From Deltaproteobacteria bacterium (GTDB lineage: Bacteria; Desulfobacterota; Binatia; UBA9968): 64,000 nucleotides of DNA. The translations under genes and the position numbers were made by a program. The notes under the pieces are model-generated. The model ran no database searches, had not been told where the DNA came from, and was given only the letters and a program-made list of their open reading frames with translations. Below, piece by piece: positions 41,986 to 51,492 of this stretch (positions within the stretch are counted from its first letter, which is position 1; every line of letters begins with the position of its first letter). The DNA is taken from assembly GCA_016874755.1 (NCBI GenBank), contig VGTH01000002.1, forward strand, positions 124,501-188,500, read 5' to 3'.

Positions 41986-44900
41986 CTAATCTACCTTTTC
42001 TGAGGCCAATTTCCTCGCTGGCGCGGTATCCCCAGCGGCGTGTGGTGCAGTGGCGCCCCGGCCTAAGCCAAACCATCTACGAAACATGTTCGGCAAAGTA
42101 AGAAAGATCTGTTGACACTTCTCCAAGTAGAGATACACAACCGGCGTAATGTAGAGCGTCAAAATCTGCGAAACAATCAAACCGCCGACGATGGCTACTC
42201 CCAACGGCTGCCGCGCTTCGGCCCCGGCGCCCAAGCCAACCGCGATGGGAACGGCGCCAACGATGGCTGCCATGGTCGTCATCATGATCGGCCGGAATCG
42301 CACCAGCGCCCCTTCGTAAATCGCTTGGGCCGGCGCTTTGCCCTCGTTGCGCTGCCCTTCGAGGGCGAAGTCGATCATCATGATAGCGTTCTTCTTGACG
42401 ATACCGATCAGCATGATCAAGCCAACGAACGCGTAGATGCTCAGATCCATATTAAACCAGTAAAGCGCAATCAATGCGCCGAGGCCGGCCGAAGGCAAAC
42501 CCGACAAGATCGTCAGGGGATGGATAAAGCTTTCGTAAAGAATTCCCAGGACTAGATAAACCACCAACACCGCGAGAGCCAATAGCAACCACAAGCTTTT
42601 GATCGACGACTGAAACTCCTGCGCCGTGCCTTGAAAGTTGGTGGTAATCGAGCCTGGCAGGCTCTCGCGCGCCAGCCGATTGACCCGATCGACGACGTCG
42701 CCGAGCGCGACCCCTTCGCGCAAGTTAAAAGAGATCGTCACCGAAGAAAGCTGGCCGGAATGATTGACCGACATGGGGCCGGCACTGTGGACGATTTTGG
42801 CGATGGCGCCGACTGGAATCATCGGCTGTGCCGCCGCCTGCTGGCCGGTGGTCGAACGAATATAAAGCAGTGACAACGCCGACGGATCGCCCTGGTATTT
42901 GGGATCAAGCTCGACGATCACGTCGTACTGGTTACTCGGCGTATTGATCGTTGAGATGCGCCGCGACGCGTAGGCGTTTTGGAACGCCTCTTCGAGCATG
43001 CGCGGTGAGATGCCCTGGGCCGTCACACCCATGGTCGCGGCTTTCTCGCGGTCGAGCACCACCGACAATTGCGGATTCTTTAGCTGCAAATCGCTGCCGA
43101 CGTCGCGCAAATCGGTGAGCCCGCGCATTCTTTCTTCAAACTGCGCCGCGTGTTTGTAGAGTTCCGTCGAATCGGGGCTTTGCAACGTAAATTGATATTG
43201 ACTGCGGCTGATGCGGCCGCCGATGCGGATCACCGGTGGATTCTGCAGCGATGCGCGAATACCCGGCACTTGGTTCAAGCGCGGCCGCATGTCGCGGATA
43301 ATCTCATCGGCCGTCAGCGAACGGCACGATTTGCCGAACCAACCCTCGGTACAATGGGTTTTCGGTCGCTCCGAGCGATCTTTAAGCTTCATAAAAACCC
43401 GCCCGGTGTTGCCGGTAAGGCTCGCGCCGCCGACGCCAACGCTCGACATATAGGATTCCACGTTGGGGTCGCGGCCGACGATCCTGGCGATCTGCTGTTG
43501 GTATTGCACCATCTGGACGAAGGAGACGCCCTGGGCGCCTTCGGTGTTGACGATAATCTGGCCGATGTCTTCGCTGGGAATGAAACCTTTGGGCACCAGG
43601 CCAAACATGTAGATCGTCGCCACCAGCACCAGGATCGAAGAGACCATCGTGGTTATACGGTGTTTCATGACCCAGCCGAGGGTGACTTCATAGAGGCGGG
43701 TCATGCTGTCGAGACCCTTTCCAAGCACCCGATACAGCCAGCCGTGTTTCTCCTCATGGGGCGGCCGCAGATAGCGGCTGCACAGCATCGGCGTCAGGCT
43801 GAGCGAAATAAATCCCGAGACCAAGATCGCCACGCAGAGGGTGACGGCGAACTCGCGCAACAGCCGGCCGAGCATGCCGCTCATAAACAAAATCGGGATA
43901 AACGCGGCGACCAGCGAGATCGTCATCGACACAATGGTAAAGCCGATCTCTTTGGCGCCCTTGATCGCGGCATCGAACGGTTTTTCGCCCAACTCCATAT
44001 GACGGACGATATTTTCCAAGACCACGATCGCGTCGTCGACGACGAAGCCCACCGCCAATGTCAACGCCATCAAGGACAGATTATTCATGCTATAATCGAG
44101 CAGGTACATGACGGCAAAGGTGCCGATGATCGACATCGGCAACGCCAAACTAGGAATGATGGTCGCCGAGACGTTGCGCAGAAACAGAAAGATCACCAAA
44201 ATGACCAGCACGATCGTGCCGATCAAAGTCAGCTGCACGTCGTGCACCGACTCACGAATCGCCTGGGTGCGATCGAAGAAAACGTCCAACTTGATCGATT
44301 GCGGAATCTGCTGTCTGAGTGTCGGCACCAATTCTTTGACCGCATCGACGACCTCGACGACGTTGGCGCCGGGCTGGCGCTGAATGCCAAGAATGACCGC
44401 CTTCTTGCCGTTGAACCAGCTCGCCACGCGCCGGTTCTCGACACTGTCGATCGCCTTGCCCAAATCTTGAACGCGCACCGGCGCGCCGTTGCGATACGTC
44501 ACCACCAGATTTTGATAGCCGGCGGCGTTCACCAGCTGCCCATCGGAAACCAAAGTGTAAGCCCGGTTCGGCGCATCCAACGTGCCCACCGGGAGATCGA
44601 CGCTGCCACGCTGCACGGCGTTGACCACGTCATCGATGCCGACCTGGCGTGCGGCTAATTGATTAGGGTCGAGCTGGATGCGCACGGCGTATTTCTGCGA
44701 GCCAAAGACGTCGACTTGTGCGACCCCATTTACCATCGAAATGCGCTGCGCCAGAATGCTCTGCGCGAACTCATCCACAGTCGACAGCGGCAGGGTTTCC
44801 GAAGTGAGCGCCAATAAGAAAACCGAATTGTTGGCGGGATTGACCTTGCGATACGACGGCGGACTCGGCATGTTCGGCGGCAGCTCGCGCGCCGCCCGGG

Positions 44901-45237
44901 CGATCATCGACTGCACGTCTTGGGCGGCCGCGTCTATGTTGCGGTTCAAGGCGAACTGCAAAGTAATTTGGGTCCGGCCCAGGGTGCTCGATGAGTTGAT
45001 CGAATCGAGGCCGGCAATCGTCGAGAACTGCTTTTCCAGCGGCGTCGCCACCGCCGACGCCATCGTCTCCGGGCTCGCGCCAGGCAGCGTGGCATTGACC
45101 GTAATCGTCGGGAAATCCACGGTCGGCAGGTCGCTCACCGGCAAGACGCGATAGCCCATGATGCCAAAGATGAGAATGCCGACCATGACCAGGGTGGTCG
45201 TGACCGGCCGACGGATAAACAGCTCAGACATGTTCAT
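41986..45237 (-). CDS. RND-family multidrug efflux pump, AcrB/MdtB type
   Basis: A 1083-residue inner-membrane transporter with the duplicated RND plan: helix 1 near residue 15, two large periplasmic loops and 12 membrane helices. The proton-relay segment LAVGFVVDDAIVVLENIVRH is intact, as are FDRTQAIRESVHDVQLTLIG and the late GLIMLIGIVKKNAIMMIDFA. The MdtB/MexF-like subgroup exports drugs, bile salts or solvents through an adaptor and TolC. Its ATG overlaps the stop of the adaptor gene 45234 by four bases (ATGA), so the two are made together. Confidence 0.93.
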   Translation of the reverse strand: MNMSELFIRRPVTTTLVMVGILIFGIMGYRVLPVSDLPTVDFPTITVNATLPGASPETMASAVATPLEKQFSTIAGLDSINSSSTLGRTQITLQFALNRNIDAAAQDVQSMIARAARELPPNMPSPPSYRKVNPANNSVFLLALTSETLPLSTVDEFAQSILAQRISMVNGVAQVDVFGSQKYAVRIQLDPNQLAARQVGIDDVVNAVQRGSVDLPVGTLDAPNRAYTLVSDGQLVNAAGYQNLVVTYRNGAPVRVQDLGKAIDSVENRRVASWFNGKKAVILGIQRQPGANVVEVVDAVKELVPTLRQQIPQSIKLDVFFDRTQAIRESVHDVQLTLIGTIVLVILVIFLFLRNVSATIIPSLALPMSIIGTFAVMYLLDYSMNNLSLMALTLAVGFVVDDAIVVLENIVRHMELGEKPFDAAIKGAKEIGFTIVSMTISLVAAFIPILFMSGMLGRLLREFAVTLCVAILVSGFISLSLTPMLCSRYLRPPHEEKHGWLYRVLGKGLDSMTRLYEVTLGWVMKHRITTMVSSILVLVATIYMFGLVPKGFIPSEDIGQIIVNTEGAQGVSFVQMVQYQQQIARIVGRDPNVESYMSSVGVGGASLTGNTGRVFMKLKDRSERPKTHCTEGWFGKSCRSLTADEIIRDMRPRLNQVPGIRASLQNPPVIRIGGRISRSQYQFTLQSPDSTELYKHAAQFEERMRGLTDLRDVGSDLQLKNPQLSVVLDREKAATMGVTAQGISPRMLEEAFQNAYASRRISTINTPSNQYDVIVELDPKYQGDPSALSLLYIRSTTGQQAAAQPMIPVGAIAKIVHSAGPMSVNHSGQLSSVTISFNLREGVALGDVVDRVNRLARESLPGSITTNFQGTAQEFQSSIKSLWLLLALAVLVVYLVLGILYESFIHPLTILSGLPSAGLGALIALYWFNMDLSIYAFVGLIMLIGIVKKNAIMMIDFALEGQRNEGKAPAQAIYEGALVRFRPIMMTTMAAIVGAVPIAVGLGAGAEARQPLGVAIVGGLIVSQILTLYITPVVYLYLEKCQQIFLTLPNMFRRWFGLGRGATAPHAAGDTAPARKLASEKVD

Positions 45238-46748
45238 GATTCACCCCGCGCGTCGCCTTTGCCTCGTGCTTCGCCGTCGTTCTTGCCTTGGCCGCGCCGT
45301 CCTCGGCGGCCCTCGCCTTTTTGCTCCTCACCTGAACTACTCGCTTTTTCTTTTACTTCGCCGTCCGCCGCCGCCTGACTCGCACCGCTCCGTTCACGTT
45401 TCATTTCCCCTTTGCCGGCGTCCTCGGCTTTGGCTGGCTCACCCTTTTCACCGTCCGCTTTCTGCCCGCCGCGACGGCCGCGCCGGCCTTGGCCCTTGCC
45501 TTCACCACCTTCTTTAGTCGGTTCTCTGATTTCGACTCGCGAACCTGGACCGAGCAGAAACTGTCCTTCTCGGACCACCTGTTCGCCCGCCACCAAGCCC
45601 TTCGCAATCACCGCTTCGCCTTCGGTCGTGCGGCCAATGGTCACTGGGCGCACTTCAACGCGGCGGTCCTCTTTGACGACAAATACATGCTGCCCGTCCG
45701 GCCCGATTTGCACCGCCTCAGACGGAACCACAACCACGCCCTTTTCGTCGGTTAACGTTAACGCAACGTTGACAAACTGCCCCGGCCACAGGCGCCGCTG
45801 CTTGTTGACGAACACCGCCTTGAGCTTGACCGTGCCAGTCGCTCGGTCAACCGCGTTATCGACAAACTCGAGTTTGCCTCTCTCCGGCCTACCCTCGTCG
45901 GCATTGAAACCAGCATCCACCTGGAGCTGACCGCGCCCCATGTAACGCTTCAGTTCGATCAGGTGCTGCTCCGGCACGGAAAAGGTAACGTTGATCGGGC
46001 TCACCTGGTTGATGACCACGAGTGGCGCGCCGTCGTTAACCCGCACCAAGTTGCCTTCGTTAACCAGCAGGCTGCCAACCCGGCCATCCATCGGCGCGTA
46101 AATATAGCAATAGCTCAACTGAACTTTGGCGTTCTCCACCGCTGCCTTCGAAGCAGCGACGGTCGACTCCAGGGCGTCGGCAGTTGTACGAATCTGTTCG
46201 TATTGTTCGCGTGAGACGTACTGCTTTTCGACCAGCTCGGCGTAGCGCCGCGCCTGCTCGCGAGCGTTTTGCAGCTGCGCCGTGTCACGCGCCAGCGTCG
46301 CTTCGGCTTGTTTTAACGTCGCTTCGAGGGGACGGGCATCGATGGTGAACAGAAGCTGGCCTTGTTTGACGTCTTGGCCTTCCTTGAAATGGGCTTTTTG
46401 CAGCACACCGGTGACTTGGCTCTTGACCGACACCGTGGCGTAAGGCTCGGCGTTACCAACGGCGCGAATCTGCAAGGGGATCGACTTTTGCGCGGCTGTT
46501 GCGACCAGCACCGGGACGGCTTCGCGACCGCGCCCGCCAGCACCGCGGCCGCCACCACCCTTGCCCTCGCCCTTGCCTTGGCCGCGCCCGGCACCGCCTG
46601 CACCGCCCTTTTCTCCGCCCTCCGGCGCGGCGGCAACGCCTTCGCCTTTGACCGCAGGTTTGTTTAGCGACCAGGAGGAGTATTGCTGAAAACCAACAAA
46701 TCCGCCAACTACCAACAGGAGCGCAACGGCCCAAAGCGAACGCCTCAT
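45234..46748 (-). CDS. RND efflux periplasmic adaptor, MdtA-like, with low-complexity arms
   Basis: A 504-residue adaptor. AGGAG sits before the ATG at 46748. After the membrane anchor comes a Gly/Arg/Lys-rich linker (about 40-80), then the canonical adaptor: VPVLVATAAQKSIPLQIRAV, VKSQVTGVLQKAHFKEGQDV, the helical hairpin and IYAPMDGRVGSLLVNEGNLV, and SVPEQHLIELKRYMGRGQLQ. The last 95 residues or so are again Gly/Arg/Lys/Glu-rich with RRGRRGG and RRGRRGQ blocks. MdtA-like proteins are usually near 400 residues, so the arms add about 100. It couples the pump at 41986 to the TolC-type channel encoded just upstream. Confidence 0.9.
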   Translation of the reverse strand: MRRSLWAVALLLVVGGFVGFQQYSSWSLNKPAVKGEGVAAAPEGGEKGGAGGAGRGQGKGEGKGGGGRGAGGRGREAVPVLVATAAQKSIPLQIRAVGNAEPYATVSVKSQVTGVLQKAHFKEGQDVKQGQLLFTIDARPLEATLKQAEATLARDTAQLQNAREQARRYAELVEKQYVSREQYEQIRTTADALESTVAASKAAVENAKVQLSYCYIYAPMDGRVGSLLVNEGNLVRVNDGAPLVVINQVSPINVTFSVPEQHLIELKRYMGRGQLQVDAGFNADEGRPERGKLEFVDNAVDRATGTVKLKAVFVNKQRRLWPGQFVNVALTLTDEKGVVVVPSEAVQIGPDGQHVFVVKEDRRVEVRPVTIGRTTEGEAVIAKGLVAGEQVVREGQFLLGPGSRVEIREPTKEGGEGKGQGRRGRRGGQKADGEKGEPAKAEDAGKGEMKRERSGASQAAADGEVKEKASSSGEEQKGEGRRGRRGQGKNDGEARGKGDARGES

Positions 46749-46801
46749 AGAACCAGCTCTCCTAAATCACGGCTTGCTTGCCTGTTCTTTCCTCAAAATA
46801 C

Positions 46802-48472
46802 TCACAAACCAATGGCCCGCGTGAACTGGGCATCGGCAATCTTATAGTCGTAAAGAGCTCGGACATAGGTCGTTTGTGCGTCGGCGTAGCGCACCTGAGC
46901 ATCAGAAACCTCTATAATGGAGCCAACCCCAACTTCGTATCTGCCACGAGCCAGGTCGAGGTTTTCCCTTGCCGCTTTGGCGGCCGCCTCATTGGCCTTA
47001 ATGCGCTCGCGCAGTTCCACCAAACGAAGATAGCTCTGCTCCACATCGAGGGCAACCTGCTGCCTTTGCTGTTCTTCCTGCGCCTTGATGACGGAATAAT
47101 TGTGCAGAGTTTCATCGACTCGGTTGGTGGTGCGCAAGCCATCGAAGATTGGCAGACTTAGAGTCAGCTGCACTTGCCAGCTCGGTTTCAGCGGAAAGGT
47201 GTTAACCGTATTCTTGTTAACGACCTCGTTACTGACATGCCTCCTCGCATAGTTGCCGTCGAAAGTTAAATCGGGCAGATGGCCGCGCCGGGCTACGGCA
47301 ATGTTTTGATCCTGTGCTCTGAGTTGCGCTTCAAAGCTTTTTAGCTCGGGCCGAGTCTGATAGGCCAACTCGCGCGCCTCGTTCGACGAATAACGGATGT
47401 CGGTCACGATCGCTTCTTCGGCCAAAGGACGGTCAGGCAAATCGCGCAAACCGAGCGCATTCTTCAATGTCACCCAAGCTACCTGAACGGCGTTGCGCGC
47501 GGTGATCTCATCTGCCAACGCGGTAAAATAATCCGACTCCGCACGGGCGACGTCGATCCTCGCGCGGGTGCCAACCTCAAAAAACCCGCGCGCCTGTTTG
47601 AGCAGCAAATCACGGCTCTTAACCGACTCTTCGCGTACGTTCACAATCGCCCGTGCTTGCAAATAACCGTAGTACGCGGTCTTGACGCCGAGCACGACGG
47701 CGTCGGTGGTGGTCTTGAAGTTGTGCCCCTGCGCGCTCAACGTTTCGCGCGCCGCCTGCACCGCGCCTTCGCGTTTGCCAAAATTATAAAGGGTAAACGT
47801 CGTACTAAATTGCACCGAAAAAAAGTCAGAGGCGCTGGCGGCGATGTTGGAGCCGCCGCTTTGGTTGCCGGTCTGATAGCGGTCGGTCATCGTCAACGTG
47901 GGGAAATAAGCCGCCATCTGTTGTCCGACCACAGCTCGCTGGGCGTAGATGCGCTCGCGCGCGGCACTCAGGTTGGGATGATTGGCGAGCGCGATCAAGA
48001 GCGCGTCATCGAGCGTCAACAGGTTCGCCGGCGGCGTTTGAGGCTGCGTTGGCTCGGTTGGCGTAGCGGTGCTTGCCACTCCTGGGGCAGTCTTCTGGCC
48101 CGTCAATGATGGCGGCGTAGCCGGCGCCGCTGCTGCAAGCTCGATAGTTCGCTGCGGCTCGGTCGGTGACGGCGCTTTTTCCTGCACCGGCAAACGAATC
48201 AGCTCGCCTTCACGCAAGTTGTCCCAACGCTGGCGCCCGGGATTGAGCTGATTTAATTGCGCTGTGTACTGCTGCAGTTTGCTCTCGTCACTAAAGTTGA
48301 GCTGTTCGCGCAAAATACGCGTGAGATGGTCCCCCGCCTTGATGCGATAATAGATGGTCGCGTTGTCGGCCGGGCTAGCCGCAGGTCGCGCCCAGGTAGG
48401 CCACAACAGGAACGCAAAAAGCGTCAGCCCGCATATGTTAAACGTTCGAAATTTAAGGCCCAACCCGATCAT
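46802..48472 (-). CDS. TolC-family outer-membrane channel with an N-terminal LysM-like domain
   Basis: A 556-residue exported protein. ATG 48472 is six bases after GGAG and starts a hydrophobic leader (FNICGLTLFAFLLWPTWARP). Residues about 40-95 read IYYRIKAGDHLTRILREQLN to GELIRLPVQEK, a LysM-like fold that in other proteins binds peptidoglycan. A Pro/Thr linker follows, and from about 135 the TolC outer-membrane factor domain with its internal duplication: LTLDDALLIALANHPNLSAA, FTLYNFGKREGAVQAARETL and LSLPIFDGLRTTNRVDETLH. It is the channel of the downstream RND system. The LysM-TolC fusion is unusual. Confidence 0.88.
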   Translation of the reverse strand: MIGLGLKFRTFNICGLTLFAFLLWPTWARPAASPADNATIYYRIKAGDHLTRILREQLNFSDESKLQQYTAQLNQLNPGRQRWDNLREGELIRLPVQEKAPSPTEPQRTIELAAAAPATPPSLTGQKTAPGVASTATPTEPTQPQTPPANLLTLDDALLIALANHPNLSAARERIYAQRAVVGQQMAAYFPTLTMTDRYQTGNQSGGSNIAASASDFFSVQFSTTFTLYNFGKREGAVQAARETLSAQGHNFKTTTDAVVLGVKTAYYGYLQARAIVNVREESVKSRDLLLKQARGFFEVGTRARIDVARAESDYFTALADEITARNAVQVAWVTLKNALGLRDLPDRPLAEEAIVTDIRYSSNEARELAYQTRPELKSFEAQLRAQDQNIAVARRGHLPDLTFDGNYARRHVSNEVVNKNTVNTFPLKPSWQVQLTLSLPIFDGLRTTNRVDETLHNYSVIKAQEEQQRQQVALDVEQSYLRLVELRERIKANEAAAKAARENLDLARGRYEVGVGSIIEVSDAQVRYADAQTTYVRALYDYKIADAQFTRAIGL

Positions 48473-48624
48473 ACCCCTCTCCCTGAGAGCAGCGGCGTCA
48501 ACCTTATACTCTTTTTTTGGCAAATTAAAATAGGTATTTAGATATATCCTGGGGGCCTACCCAAGGAGCGAACCGAGCAGACTTGTGGCAAGCGGGGCGG
48601 CTGGTTTGCGGCGCATGCGCCGAA

Positions 48625-49059
48625 TTAGCGTTTGCGCAAAAGTTCGAGCTGGCGGCGCGCGTCACCGAAGCCCGGATTGATCTTGAGCGCCGCTTCGAAT
48701 TCTTTTTCGGCTTCGGCGTTGCGGCCGCGCTCAGCGAGCACACGGCCCAACTCGTAGTGGGCGATTTCATCATCGGGGCAAAGCGCCAGACCATCGCGAT
48801 AAAGCGCGACGGTCTGCTCTGGATCGGTGGAGCTTTGCGCCTTGTCAAAGTAGTCACGAAAAGCGCGGCTGCAATCTTGTTGCTTTTGATCCTGAACTTG
48901 CTTGCCGGCTTTCAGCGCCTCAATGTCCTGACGCTGCTTGGCGAGCTCTTGGTTCTGCTGGCGAATTTGTTCCGCCTGCCGCTCCAGGGTCTCACCCAAA
49001 CAACCCGACAAGCTGATGATCAAAACGAAGGCAACTGGGAGACGCCATCTATTTGTCAT
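48625..49059 (-). CDS. Small TPR lipoprotein with a coiled coil
   Basis: A 144-residue protein. Lipobox FVLIISLSGC; then a coiled-coil stretch (ETLERQAEQIRQQNQELAKQ and on to about residue 60) and two TPR units (TVALYRDGLALCPDDEIAHY and LGRVLAERGRNAEAEKEFEA). The layout recalls CpoB/YbgF-like envelope proteins that join coiled coil and TPR. It lies between the molybdenum hydroxylase large subunit and the efflux operon on the same strand. Function unknown. Confidence 0.78.
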   Translation of the reverse strand: MTNRWRLPVAFVLIISLSGCLGETLERQAEQIRQQNQELAKQRQDIEALKAGKQVQDQKQQDCSRAFRDYFDKAQSSTDPEQTVALYRDGLALCPDDEIAHYELGRVLAERGRNAEAEKEFEAALKINPGFGDARRQLELLRKR

Positions 49060-49075
49060 ATCAGTGTCATTCGTC

Positions 49076-51412
49076 CTATCCGCGTTGATCCTCTAACGCC
49101 AAAAATATTTTTTCCGCTTTGATCGGCAAATCTTTGATGCGCACACCGCAGGCATCGAAGATCGCATTAGCGATCGCCGGCGCCACCGGGATCAGCGCGC
49201 TCTCGCCGATGCCCTTGGCGCCGAAGGGTCCGTTCGGGTCGGGAGTCTCGACCGCGATCGGATCGATCACCGGCGGCATATCACCCAGCGAGGGCAAAAC
49301 ATAATCGACTAAGTTGGGATTGATCAATTGCCCGTTGTCGTAGGCGATCTCCTCGAAGATCGCTTGGCCGATGCCGGTGATCACCGCGCCGGCGAGCTGC
49401 TGTCGGCAGCCCAAAGGATTGAGCGCTTTGCCGACGTCCACCGCTGTCGCGTACTTGAGTAGCTTAAACTTGCCCGTATCGATATCGACTTCGACCTCCG
49501 CCGCACCGGCGGCGATGAACCAAAAAGCCGAGGTGCTTTTTTCGCCGAAGTCATTCTTAGTCGATGTTTTCACCTGCCCATCGCCGACCAGCGTGCCGCC
49601 CTGCATGCCGAAGCGCTTGAACATGACTTCCGAATAGTCGAGCACAGTTTCCGGCAGACGAATCTTGCCGTCGGCAAAGCTGATCTTATCGAGCGGCACG
49701 TTGTATTCCTTGGCGACGATTTCTTGCAACTGGCGCTGGATATGCTGTGCCGCCAGCTGCACCGCTTTGCCCATGTGAAACGTCGAGCGGCTCGACGAAG
49801 TCGTCAAATCGTACGGCACGACGTCGGTATCGACGCCGAGGACTTGGATATTCGCCATCGGAATGCCGAGCTCTTTGCCAGCGATCTGCGCCAAAACCGT
49901 CTCCGACCCCTGCCCCATCTCCACTGTGCCGGCGTAGATCGACAGGCTCGCATCCTCATTCATCTTGACGACAGCGCAAGAAATCGACGGAGTAATCGTC
50001 GCCTTAATCATCGCAGCAAGCCCTTTGCCGCGCCGCACGCTTGACCGGTTTTCCTGATCTCCGAGTCCCCGCGTCTCCGCGTCTCGAAGTCTGTCTTGCC
50101 GTTCCCATCCAATCGAATCAGCAACGGCAGTGATACACTCCTTCAACCCCACCGCGCGCAGCGTCTCTTCGGTGACGAACTTGTCGCCCTCGTTGTAGCC
50201 GTTCTTCAAGCGCAGCTCGAGCGGGTCGATTTTCAACGCCGCGGCGATGATGTCCATCTGCGACTCGACTGCCCAAGCGGATTGCGAAACACCAAATCCG
50301 CGGAACGCTCCCGCCGGCGGTTTGTTCGTGTAAACGGAGTACGAATCGATCTTGAGATTGGGAATCCGATACGGCCCCGCCGCCGTGTAGCCAGACTTCT
50401 TCGCCACCCGCGGGCCGATCTCGGCATAGGCGCCGGTGTCGAGATGAATCTCGCACTCCCGCGCCAGTACGGTGCCGTCGTTTTTTACGCCGGTCTTCAT
50501 GCGAATCACCGCGGCGTGCTTGGTGATGGTGTAGAAAACTTCTTCGCGCGACAGCACCACGCGCACCGGCCGTTTCGCCTTTTGCGCCAGCGCTACGGTG
50601 ATCGGCTCGACTTTCGGATAAACTTTGCCGCCGTAGCCGCCGCCCAGGTAGGGCACGATGATCCGTACCTTCGACACCGGCACTTTGAAAATATTGGCGA
50701 GCTGGGTGCGCACCACGAACGGATTCTGCGTCGTCGCCCAAACAGTAATGCGCCCGCCCGGCTCCACCGACGCGATGCAGGCATGGGTTTCCAAAAAACT
50801 ATGCTGGGTGGCCGGCAATGTGAAAGTATCTTCGAAGATTTGATCGGATTCGGCGAAGCCTCTCTTGATATCGCCGCGGTCGAGCTTGAAGTGCGTGCAA
50901 ATGTTGGTGCCGTCGATCGGTTTGATCTCAGCCAGATCGGCGAAGCCTGAACTCGGCAGCTTGACCGACTCGTGCACCAACGTCGCGCCCGACTTGAGCG
51001 CATCCTGCACGTTGAGCACCGCCGGCAATTCTTCGTAGTCCACTTCGATCAAGCGCAGCGCTTCATCCGCTGCGTCGGCAGTCAACGCGGCCACCGCCGC
51101 CACCGGATCGCCGACATGGCGGACCTTTTCCGTCGCAACGATGGTCTGATCTTTGAACACCGGCCCATAAAACGGCTCGATGCCCTGGTCCTGCAAAATA
51201 TCGTCGCGGGTAATCACCGCCACCACACCCGGATGTTTACGCGCTTTGGCAGCATCGATGCGCTTGATCCGCGCATGGGGAAACGGGCTGCGTAGAATCT
51301 TGCCGTGGCACATGCCCGGCACGCTCATATCCGCCAGATACTGCGCCTGGCCGGTGACTTTGGTCTCGTAATCGAGCCGGCGATAGGTTCTACCGATTTC
51401 GGTGGGCTCCAT
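49076..51412 (-). CDS. Molybdenum hydroxylase large subunit, second system
   Basis: A 778-residue molybdopterin subunit (ATG 51412 after AGAGGATTT). Signatures: VPYLGGGYGGKVYPK, AFRGFGVSQSAWAVESQM, TVEMGQGSETVLAQIAGKEL, SSSRSTFHMGKAVQLAAQHI and GPFGAKGIGESALIP with the catalytic Glu. It resembles the nicotinate/xanthine/aldehyde dehydrogenase-like branch and differs enough from the 12631 protein to have another substrate. Residues about 438-455 (QDRLRDAETRGLGDQENRSS) look foreign and coincide with a short GC-rich word repeat in the DNA (50048-50100). Its partners lie upstream at 51474 and 51942. Confidence 0.91.
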   Translation of the reverse strand: MEPTEIGRTYRRLDYETKVTGQAQYLADMSVPGMCHGKILRSPFPHARIKRIDAAKARKHPGVVAVITRDDILQDQGIEPFYGPVFKDQTIVATEKVRHVGDPVAAVAALTADAADEALRLIEVDYEELPAVLNVQDALKSGATLVHESVKLPSSGFADLAEIKPIDGTNICTHFKLDRGDIKRGFAESDQIFEDTFTLPATQHSFLETHACIASVEPGGRITVWATTQNPFVVRTQLANIFKVPVSKVRIIVPYLGGGYGGKVYPKVEPITVALAQKAKRPVRVVLSREEVFYTITKHAAVIRMKTGVKNDGTVLARECEIHLDTGAYAEIGPRVAKKSGYTAAGPYRIPNLKIDSYSVYTNKPPAGAFRGFGVSQSAWAVESQMDIIAAALKIDPLELRLKNGYNEGDKFVTEETLRAVGLKECITAVADSIGWERQDRLRDAETRGLGDQENRSSVRRGKGLAAMIKATITPSISCAVVKMNEDASLSIYAGTVEMGQGSETVLAQIAGKELGIPMANIQVLGVDTDVVPYDLTTSSSRSTFHMGKAVQLAAQHIQRQLQEIVAKEYNVPLDKISFADGKIRLPETVLDYSEVMFKRFGMQGGTLVGDGQVKTSTKNDFGEKSTSAFWFIAAGAAEVEVDIDTGKFKLLKYATAVDVGKALNPLGCRQQLAGAVITGIGQAIFEEIAYDNGQLINPNLVDYVLPSLGDMPPVIDPIAVETPDPNGPFGAKGIGESALIPVAPAIANAIFDACGVRIKDLPIKAEKIFLALEDQRG
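50048..50100. repeat. Word-repeat element inserted in-frame in the large-subunit gene
   Basis: CTCCGAGTCCCCGCGTCTCC then GCGTCTCGAAGTC: repeats of GCGTCTC and GAGTC in the style of the intergenic elements, but inside a coding frame. It accounts for about 18 residues with no counterpart in the related subunit at 12631. Confidence 0.6.
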
Positions 51413-51427
51413 GCTAAATCCTCTTAA

Positions 51428-51492
51428 GGGGTGAGGCGTAAGGGGTTAGGGGTTCCAGAAATCGTCTCACGCCTTACCCCTCACGTCTTACG
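51428..51492. repeat. Intergenic palindrome, GGCGTAAGGGG family
   Basis: Left arm GGGGTGAGGCGTAAGGGGTT; right arm CTCACGCCTTACCCC then TCACGTCTTACG. The arms are imperfect inverted copies. The right arm supplies the last codons (NVRREG) and the stop of the [2Fe-2S] gene. Confidence 0.78.

Noticed and set aside
43150-44658. A 502-residue plus-strand open frame
   Set aside because: It lies antisense to the RND pump gene, is full of His/Asp/Arg runs as expected from reversed GC-rich codons, and has no domain or ribosome site.
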